DNA of 64,000 bases from Persicaria tinctoria. Lineage: Eukaryota > Streptophyta > Magnoliopsida > Caryophyllales > Polygonaceae. The notes under the pieces were generated by a model. That model did not search any database. It worked only from the letters and a program-made list of their open reading frames with translations, and was not told the origin of the DNA. How positions within the stretch are numbered: the stretch's first letter is position 1; every line of letters begins with the position of its first letter. Location of the stretch: the NCBI GenBank assembly GCA_037127255.1, contig JBANSL010000013.1:18248688-18312687 (forward strand), in the 5' to 3' direction. The translations under genes were made by a program, and so were the position numbers. Shown here piece after piece: positions 55,806 to 64,000 of the stretch.

Positions 55806-56334
55806 CCAAACCCTAAATCCCAAAATCAGTTGAGGAGGAAAGAAAACTTACCTCCAATGGCGTCACCATGGTATGTTTCACCGCGACGGCCTCGCGTTGG
55901 CATCGACCTTTTCCTCCAAGTCGGGCGTCGAACCGCTTCTCCAATTCGCTCGGGGTTTTTTTTTTTCGTTTCTCTGTTGGTACACCGTCGCTCTCCTTCT
56001 CCGCCTCTCCTCGCCGACGGCAGCGGGCTCTCGTTGCCGATGACTCCTGCTTCTCTAGTCGACTCTCCTCTCATCTCGTTTCTTCGTTCCACACTTCCCT
56101 CCTCCTGACTCCTAAGCGTCCTTCGGATAGAAACATAACGGAACCTTGTTTACACCGTTAGTTTTAACTGGCCAGGGGCACGGAACGAAATACATACAAA
56201 CTTCAGGAGTACTTTGCGAATTTAGCGAATCTTTTGTACACCGCGTGAAATAAGCAATACCTCAGGGGTACTAGGCGAAATTTCCGTAACTTTTTTTTTA
56301 AGTAGGCAAAAATTAGATCGGCCTTACTAATTAA

Positions 56335-56816
56335 GACAAAGCTGTGCAAGTTTTTGATGAGCTTGGGTTATGAGCAATCTTTTGAAGATTATTCTTTGTT
56401 CATTAAGCAAGTTCCTAATGGAATTGTGGTTGCCTTGTATGCAGATGACCTATTGATCACCGGTGATGACAACAAGGTGATTAATTAGACTAAAGAAACA
56501 CTTCATAAAACCTTCACAATTAAGGACCTTGAGGAAGCAAGGTATTTCCTTGGCTTGGAGATTATGCATGATAGAAATGGAACGGAACCATGCTGCATCA
56601 AAGAAAATATATACTTGACATCCTAGAAGACTGTCAAATGATGGAATGCAAAGCTGCATTGTTTCCTCTTCCTAGAGGATTGAAACTATCCACATATAGT
56701 GGACCAATTTTGCCTGATCCTGAGAAATATAGAAGATTGGTAGGAAGATTATTATTTCGCAATTTATCTCATCCTAATATCTCATATGTAGTACAACATC
56801 TTACCTTCTATTAAAA
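56335..56816 (+). pseudogene. Copia reverse transcriptase/RNase H fragment
   Basis: The plus strand reads YSLFIKQVPNGIVVALYADD, then LLITGDDNKVIN-stop and TIKDLEEARYFLGLEI, the copia RT YADD region with a TAG break at 56487. After a shift, LHQRKYILDILEDCQMMECK and PDPEKYRRLVGRLLFRNLSH-PNISYVVQHL follow, the connection to RNase H. Both ends are cut: the left at about 56335, the right at 56816, where the tandem array begins. No LTR. Confidence 0.85.
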
Positions 56817-56887
56817 AAAAGTTGTAACATAACGGTCTTCTCAAACAGAAGCATCAACTAGGTAGGAAATACAGGCGCCAGGATATA

Positions 56888-57122
56888 CTCCCTCCTATCG
56901 TAAATATAAAAAGTTTTACTTTTTCGCACGTAGTTTAAGGAGCGAAAAACTTTATAAAATATTAGTTTTTTTAATTAAATTTTTTTATAATATAATAATT
57001 ATTGATATGTAGTATTATGTTGTAAAAAAATTTAATTAAAAAAATTAATATTTTATAAAGTTTTTTACTCCTTAAACTACGTGTAAAAAAATAAAAAGGC
57101 TTATATTTATGATCGGAGGGAG
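56888..57122. mobile_element. Stowaway MITE
   Basis: CTCCCTCC at the left, GGAGGGAG at the right, TA on both sides (56886-56887, 57123-57124), and inverted homology throughout (235 bp). These are the defining Stowaway traits. It interrupts the first unit of the tandem array. Confidence 0.95.
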
Positions 57123-58732
57123 TATTAATCATCAGGATTCAGAAGCAAGAAGAAAAAAAAAATACAATATTTATGAAGAGCTACTGGAACATCAACCATG
57201 TGTGATGGATCAGTAAAACCGTCAACAATGGCAGTTATAAAAGGTCTATGAGAATCAAACTGGCCTTCACTGCTCAAGTTATGAATGTTCATCACTTTCA
57301 ACAATCGCAGTTATAGAAGGTCTTTATGAGAATCAAACTGGCCTCCACTGCTCAAGTTATGAATGTTCATCACTGGGATCCAGAAACAAAACAATAGTTG
57401 AGAAACCCATGAAGACAAACACATAATTTGCATTTTGGCAGTGATGAAGATATGAAACATACAAGGCTGGAATCACCAGTTGTGCAAGAATTCATATGAA
57501 CATAGCAAAAGGGCTTCCTAATATTCATAATGCTATATTTTGTCCAAAATTATATAATCAACCAAAAGACATGGGATGTCTCTAAAGAAGACATGGAATT
57601 CATTTTCATGTAAATGAGAAATTGTCAATCTTTAAGGTTCAAAACTGATCTCTTCTTTCCACATGCATATGGTCTTAGAGAGAGGTTTGTGGTGACCATG
57701 TGACGTGCACAAAAGGTAACAGAACAAAGGTTTGTGCTGACCATGTGACGTGCACACATAGAAGCCCTCAAAAGTAAGATAGTATTTATCACAGCAGAAA
57801 AGGGAAGTTAAACGATTCTCATCAAAGCCTTCCTCAAAAGGTGATTTGCCTATCACAAGGCAGAAAAAGAAAGCTGACACCTCAAGCCCTCAACTGTTTT
57901 GATAAACAGGAGCAGCAGCAGGATAGATGCTATGATCAATACTCAAGAACAACTGTAAGTCTCTAACATGGAAGGTGGCGTGTGCGAGTGTGTAATTTGC
58001 TTGCATGATGAATGTAGGAATGGCAGCTCAACAAAAAGGCTTTGTGAGAACCAAACTAACCTCCGGTCCTCCACTGCTCAACTTATCATCTTCATCACCG
58101 GGGTCAAGTAAAACAAATTGAGAAAAACAAACACACAAAAAAAACACAGCAGCAAAGTTGTAATTAAGTTATGGTGAGACTGTCTGAAAAATAAAGAAGG
58201 CTAGATTAACAAATTCCAGATTATAATGATGGATTTCTCAATCTTCCCTATCAAGTCTTGTCGGCTGAGAAATATACTAAACTTTCAAACAAATGAGGTT
58301 TGTATTTGAACAAGAATCTTTGGATGTAGTAGTTTTGTAGCATCAGAGAGGGACCATTTTTACTGTCACTCTAATTTACAAAGCATACAAATGTCCTAAG
58401 AACCCAGCAATGGTCAGTTGGCACAGCATTCCACTCAATCCTATCCCCATTCATAGCACAACCAGAATTCCCCACCACCACCACCACCAGCCACAATAAC
58501 AATATAGTAGTATCAAAGAAAGCTGAACACTTTAGGTTCAATAAGCAGACAGCAACAAGTATAACAAATAGAAGAACGAGACAAAGCAGCCATTTAAGTG
58601 ATCTGCTGTGAGCCTGTGACTATACTTCATGATGGCGGGAGGCTTATTATGGAAATCCAGACCAGCTGTTAATACATCATTAAAAGGGTCTTACTATCAT
58701 ATTGCAACAAATCTATATTTACCTATAACGGT

Positions 58733-58908
58733 TTTCTATCCTATGCCCCAAGGGCATAGGATAAGAGTACTAATTTGGAAATATTTTTCAAATATTAATT
58801 AGTTTAGCTTCTCTTTTAATTAGATTCCTAGGGTCGTTTATTTTTTTTGGTAGGGAATCTTTTCCAATTTAGGATCTTATCCTATGCTCTAAGGGCATAG
58901 GATAGAAA
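58733..58908. mobile_element. Hairpin-ended MITE, 176 bp
   Basis: Both ends carry TTTCTATCCTATGCCC-nn-AGGGCATAGGATAAGA or its complement, so each terminus is itself a 16-bp-arm hairpin as well as an inverted repeat of the other. The middle is AT-rich (TTTAATTAGATTCCTAGG). A truncated relative is at 40335-40438. Target duplication is not evident; superfamily unknown. Confidence 0.7.
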
Positions 58909-61036
58909 GACCTCACCTTTTAATTTATATGGGTTTGAATCCTAGAGCTCTTGTATCATACTCTGTATCTCATAATTTACCTTTTTCTTGGGGCCTTAGA
59001 CCAGGGTTTGTGGTGAGGATTGCGATGAAGTGTTGTACAAAAAGACAACACATGATTGATACCCTTATTCTCAATGGCAGTTCAAGACCTAAATTCATCC
59101 ATACATTGTTTATTGTGTACACATGATTGATACCCTTATTCTCACAAAACATTTTTCTTTTGCCTATCACAAGGTAAAAGAAACAAGCTGCCACCTCAAT
59201 TGTTTTCTCAAACAGTAGCAGCAGCAGCAAGGTACAAAGTACAGGTGCCAGGATTAAATAATCATCAGGATTCAGGAAAAACAAGAAGAAAACTGGAACA
59301 TATTTAAATTTTTGTTCATGAAGATTGATTGTGTCTGGAAAATGGATATGAATGGAGCATTTTGTCCTGTGTCAGCAATGGCTGTTTTAGAACGCAACAA
59401 CAATAACAACAATCCTAGTATATCCCGCTCAGAGCAGGATTTAAGGGGTTGAGATGTACAAATGGAGAATATTTTCCGAGTGACCCAAAAGTGTAATACA
59501 TCCATAAAACGCCTCGAACACTAGTGCACCTATCACCACAAGGGTGCCTATAACAACTCAGAGCAGATAGCAAACAATAGAACACGCACTCGAGAGAAAG
59601 GAGTACAGAAAACGGGAAACTGAGGTGTACCTGAAGAAGGGAAATGCCGAGAGCTCAGTGGAAGAAGTAATTAAATGAATAGGCTCACAGCATGACCACA
59701 TGAAACAGCCATGTCCACGGCCTTTGCAACACATCCAAGTGTTTTCTTCTCATCACAACAATTTCTTTCCCAATCAAGGAATAGAAAGTTTATGAGAATT
59801 AAACTGACCTCCACTGCTCAACTTATAACTGTTCATCAATGGGATCAAGAAAACTTAACACCAAAAAGACAACCACAAATTAGCATGTCGCTAATGGTGA
59901 CTATAACACAAGGCTGGAATCACTGGTTATTCATGAATGCATACCAACGTGAGAAAAGGACTTCAGGAAAAATGCACCACTTAATGCAAAATTGTATATT
60001 TATCAAAATAACTGTTATCTGTATCACGAGGTTAGATTCGTAGAAAAACACGGAAAATACATGGAATGTTTATAACATGCCTTTTTAGTAAATGACAATC
60101 TTTCCCAACAACAATGTTCAAACCCTAGCACTCTTGTTACCTCGAAAGGGCAGAGAGCAAGGTTTGTGATGATTGTGAGGGTGCCACGAAAGAGGAAATC
60201 ACACTAATGATAAGAGTAATATTAATGAACTCTCAAGAACTAAATTAAGCCTTGCACTATTGTTTATATATGGGGAAGAACAGATAAAAAGCCCTCAGGT
60301 CCGATAGTAGTTATCAATCACAGCAGATAAGGGAGGGTAAATGATTCTCACGAAAGCCTTTTCAAAAACTAGTTTGCCTATCACAAGGCAGAACAAGCAA
60401 GCTGCCACCTCAACTGCTTTGTCAAACAGGAGCAGCAGCAAGATAGATACTGTAGGAGCCAAGATTAAGATTCAAGTCAAGAGCGGTAAGAGCAACAACA
60501 ACAGCATCTAGAACATAAAAGGCTGTGTTTGGATGATTAATTTGGAATAATTTTACTCATCTGATGACTGTCAGCAATGACAGCAAAGAAGGCTTTGTGA
60601 GAACCAAACTCACTTCCACTGCTCAAATTATCACCTTCATCACTGGGCTGAAGAAAAAAAAACTGAGAAAACCACAAAAAGCAACTAATTTTCATTCAAG
60701 TAATGCTCTTGATATCCGTAAATTAGGGTAGAGGAGGAAATTAATTTTGCTAGAAAAATTGTCTTTGAGAAAAAAAATGAAGTTTGTATTTGAACCAAAT
60801 GCAGTTTGTATTTGAACAAAAATCTTTGGAAATTGAAGGCTTGTAGCGGCATTGAGGGACCATTAAATTTCACCTTCCTTCACCTGTTGTTTTTTTTTAC
60901 ACACAGGATAAAAAATACAATGTATGATACTGGTAAAAAAAGTTCAGCAGATGTTTAATGGCACTCTGGACATAAAAAGAGCAAACATAAGCCCTTAGAA
61001 CCCAACAATGCTCCCATATTCCATTAAAGCCAATCC

Positions 61037-61136
61037 TTAAATTTGGTAAATAAAGAGCGGTCATTCGGGGTTCGAACCGGGGACCTTTGGGAACTACCCA
61101 CAAGTCATTTCCGGTTGAACCATTCTGGAATGATTT
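61037..61136 (-). mobile_element. Short tRNA-derived SINE, 100 bp, with 15-bp target duplication
   Basis: The minus strand carries an A-box-like TGGTTCAACCGG and a B-box GGTTCGAACCC 30-40 nt apart, as in tRNA-derived Pol III promoters. The sequence then runs out through CTCTTTATTTACC. The exact 15-bp repeat cattaaagccaatcc flanks it (61022-61036 and 61137-61151). At 100 bp it is among the shortest SINE-like insertions, with no obvious 3' domain. It sits in the tandem array. Confidence 0.75.
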
Positions 61137-64000
61137 CATTAAAGCCAATCCCCAATCATAGCAGAAGCAGATTTCACAACCACAACCATCACCACCACCC
61201 ACAGTAACAATAAGCATATTATGGGACTCAGAAGAACAAGGGTCAACAAATAGACAGCCACAAGTATAACAAGAAGAAGTGGAATAAGATCAAGAAGACT
61301 CCCCCAATGTAGGCGATCTGCTGTAAGTCTACTTCGTTATGGGGAGGCTTATATGAAAATCAAGACCAACTGCTTGCATAATTAAAAGGGTGTTTCATCA
61401 TAGGGCAACAAATCAATATTTCACTTTTATCAACACATTAAATGAAATAAAAGGCCATGCCACATGACATATGGCAAAGAATAAGTATTTCATTTCCTAG
61501 AGCTCTTGCAGGGCCTCAGCGCAGGGTCTGTGGTGAGGCTTGCGATGGTGTATCGTGCAAAAAGACGTATCAGAATCATGAATAACACATTTAATCTCAA
61601 TGACAATTCAAGAACTAAATAATTCATGCATTATTTGTCAAATATACATGGCGAAGAAAACACAGAAGCCCTCAGATTATGTAGCGAACTAGTAATTATC
61701 ATAGCAGAAACAAGTGGTCGAATGATTCTCATTAAAGCCCCTCAAAATTGTCTTCTGCCTATCACAAGGCAAAAGAACAAGCTGTCACCTCAACTGTTTT
61801 CTCAAACAGGAGCAGCAGCAAGGTAGGAAGTAAAGGCGCCAGGATCGGTTAATCATCAGGATTCAGAAGCAACAAGAAGAAAAACAGGATCATATGTTAT
61901 TATTTTTGGTCAGAAATAACCACTGGAGCATCAATAGTGTGTGAAAAATGAATATAGATCACTAAAACTGTCAACAATGACAGTTATAGAAGGTCTTTAT
62001 GAGAATCAAACTGGCCTCCACTGCTCAACTTATGAATGTTCATCACTGGGCTCAAGAAACAAAACAACAGTTGAGAAAAACCCACAAAGACAAAAGTATA
62101 GATCACTAATGCTATATTTTGTGCGAAATTATATAAACATCCAACAAACATGGAATGCCTTTTCAAGTAGATGAGAAATTGGCAATCTCTACCTAAAGAA
62201 AGGTTTAAATCCCAAAACTCTTCTTCCCTCATTCACAGGTTCTTGGAGCAAGGTTTGTGATGACCATTAGACTGATGCAAAAGGTAATAGAATGAATAAC
62301 ACAACTAATCTGAATGAAAATTTAAGAACCAATCCTTGAATTAGCGTGTATACAAGGGAAATGACAAATAGAAACCCTCAGGTTAGACAGCGATTATCAT
62401 CGAGAAAAGGAAGGTTAAATGGTTCTTCGTCAAAGCCTTTCTCAAAACCTATTGTTCTTAACACATATTTCACTTTTATGATTTTTATCAACAAACTAAA
62501 TTAAAAGAACACTCTGGCCACATGGCATAGGCAAACAAATCAGTATTCCATTTTTATGGGTTCGAAAGCTAGTGTTCTTGTTGTATATCCCCCAATTTAC
62601 CTCTTTCACTGGGCCTAGAAGCAGGGTCTGAGGTGAGGCTTGTGGTGGAATTTCAAACAGAAACAAATCACATAACAATACCCTTTATCTCAATGGAAAT
62701 TCAAGAACTAAATTACTCCATGCATTATTCGTTGCATGAACAAGGTGAAGAAAAGATAGAATCCCTCGGGTTATATAGCAAACTAGCAATCGCCACCTCA
62801 ACTGATTTCACAAACAGGAGCAGCAGCAAGGTAATTAATCATCAGGATTCAGGAACAACAAGAAGAACAAAGAGTAAATCATATTATTAGTTTTGCTCAA
62901 AAGAACTACTAGAACATTGATGGTGTTGCAAATCGATATGGATGCATATAACTGTCAACAACAGAAGTTATAAAAGGTCTTTAAAGAACCAAGCTAACCT
63001 CTACTGCACATCTTAAGAAGGTTCATCACTAGGCTCAAGAAACAAAACAGTAGTTGAGAAAGCCAGTAAAACACACATAATTTGCATTTTGGTAATGGTG
63101 AATATATGAAACACAATGCTGGAATCACCAGTTATGCATGAACGCATTTGAGCATAAGAAAAAGGACTTTCAGAAATGCTGTATTTTGTGCAATATTAAA
63201 GATGGAATACCTCTGTATGAGTATGGAATGCTTTTTCAAGTAAATTAGAAACTGCAGATATCTTCCTAGATGAACGTTCAAAGCCTAGAATTCTTTTTTC
63301 CTGATTCAAAGGGTCATAGAGCAAGGTTTGGGTGATCATGAGACTCGGCCAAAAGAAATAGAGCAAATGGCACGATTAACCTAAATCAAAATTTAAAAAC
63401 TACTCCTTGGATTAGTGTTGTTTACATATGGGAAGAAGAGACAGAAATCCTCAGGTTAGATGGTAATTATCACAGCAAAAAAGGGAGCATAAATGATTCT
63501 CATCATAGCATTTCTCAAAAATTGCTTTGTCAATCACAAGCGAGCTGCCACCTCAACTGTTTTTGTCGAACAGAAGCAACAGCAAAATAGAGACTATAGG
63601 AGCTGGGATCAATATTCAAGAATAACAAACAGATCAACAACAAGAACTGGAACACCTTTATATTTTTGGTATGGAAAATGGATATGAATGCAGTATTGCA
63701 TTTGCTGTCAAGTGTCAACAATGGCGGTGATAGAAAGTCTTAGTGAGAATCAAACTGACCTCCCCTGCTCAACTTGGGAATGTTCATCATTAGACTCAAG
63801 AAAAAAAAATCACGAAGGCAAACACAAAATTTCACTTTGGTAATGGAGAATATACAACATAAGGCCGAAATCACCGGTTAGTTTGAATGCATATCAGGAT
63901 ATGAACATGAGAAAAGGACTTCCTGAAAATGCTACAGTTTGTGCAAAACTGTACTTGTAAGTTGTAACATGTGGTTCAATTCAAGGAAAACCCAGATAAT

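Larger units (their letters stand above)
53121..56286. mobile_element. 3.2-kb MULE with long inverted arms
   Basis: Ends CGAAAATTTCGTCTGGTACC and (right, reverse complement) CGGAAATTTCGCCTAGTACC, with shared TGAGGTATTGCTTATTTC, GTGTACAAAAGATTCGCTAA and CCCTAA/CCTGAA-GTTTGTAT. The perfect 9-bp repeat taacttttt flanks it (53112-53120, 56287-56295). Inverted similarity goes on inward to about 53590 and 55810, including TTGGAGAA-GCTTCGACGCCCGAC. Both arms contain an arginine-rich ORF (53263-53502; 55826-56092) followed by GT splice-like signals. These arms could be inverted copies of a captured exon. No transposase. A tRNA-ended foldback is nested inside. Confidence 0.85.
56817..64000. repeat. 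Diverged tandem array of about 0.8-1.3 kb units, seven copies
   Basis: A landmark (CTCAAACAGGAGCAGCAGCA or variant) occurs at about 56841, 57903, 59207, 60421, 61801, 62812 and 63566, always on the plus strand and always preceded by AAGCTGCCACCTCAACTG where present. Other landmarks recur in the same order: AATCATCAGGATTCAG, GTCAACAATGACAGTTATA, GAATCAAACTGGCCTCCACT, GCTCAACTTATGAATGTTCA, ACATAATTTGCATTTTGG, GGCTGGAATCACCAGTTATG, AGAGCAAGGTTTGTGATGA. No coding frame is conserved between units. Insertions explain part of the length variation. The array runs off the window. Confidence 0.8.

Noticed and set aside
1..64000. CRISPR array, operon, phage or plasmid features
   Set aside because: The repeats are transposon- or satellite-like with no regular spacers, and the genes have introns and plant domains.

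Overview
This window looks like repeat-rich nuclear DNA from a plant, most likely a eudicot. The evidence is a host gene family encoding Cys/His-rich DC1-domain proteins, captured pieces of a Jas-motif gene and an NLR gene, plant-type Ty1-copia and L1-type retroelements, Mutator-like elements (MULEs), Helitrons, and Stowaway, Tourist and hAT MITEs, all in AT-rich, microsatellite-rich DNA. I cannot name the species. No CRISPR array, operon or bacterial feature is present.

The host backbone is a small tandem array of DC1-domain genes, all on the minus strand. Copy 1 is open but cut by the window start (1-403). Copy 2 is a broken pseudogene (17330-17905) whose 5' flank now lies 2.5 kb away (20400-20510). 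Copy 3 is an apparently intact two-exon gene (37004-38220). Almost everything between and beyond them is transposon.

Layout. 1518-6118 is a Pack-MULE that carries a nested foldback element with tRNA-like ends, three exons ending in a Jas-like (TIFY/JAZ) C-terminus, and an NLR coiled-coil fragment. 6759-8010 is a direct duplication and 8450-9910 a diverged tandem repeat. 10837-12551 holds Helitron ends with a nested 820-bp MULE. 13076-17215 is a 3'-truncated copia element. 21229-35472 is a 14-kb MULE of the ULP-bearing (Kaonashi-like) type. It has two DUF1985 + C48 (Ulp1-like) peptidase genes on the plus strand, then a coiled-coil ORF and an N-terminal transposase relic on the minus strand. 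40046-48968 is MITE and Helitron territory, including a Helitron whose 5' terminus is iterated 14 times. 48975-50511 is a 5'-truncated LINE. 50620-51131 is a MULE MITE and 51367-52370 a hAT-like element. 53121-56286 is a long-armed MULE with a second tRNA-ended foldback. 56335-56816 is a copia scrap. From 56817 to the window end runs a diverged tandem array of about 1 kb units with nested Stowaway, hairpin and SINE insertions.

The only gene set that would work together is inside the 14-kb MULE (transposase relic, coiled-coil ORF, ULP-like genes), and every member carries visible lesions. The most unusual items are the two foldbacks with convergent tRNA-like termini, the Helitron with iterated 5' ends and an 802-bp higher-order repeat, the Pack-MULE holding jasmonate-repressor-like and NLR-like pieces, and the strand-polarised GTGACA word across the 14-kb MULE. 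All calls come from reading the sequence; no database search was run.
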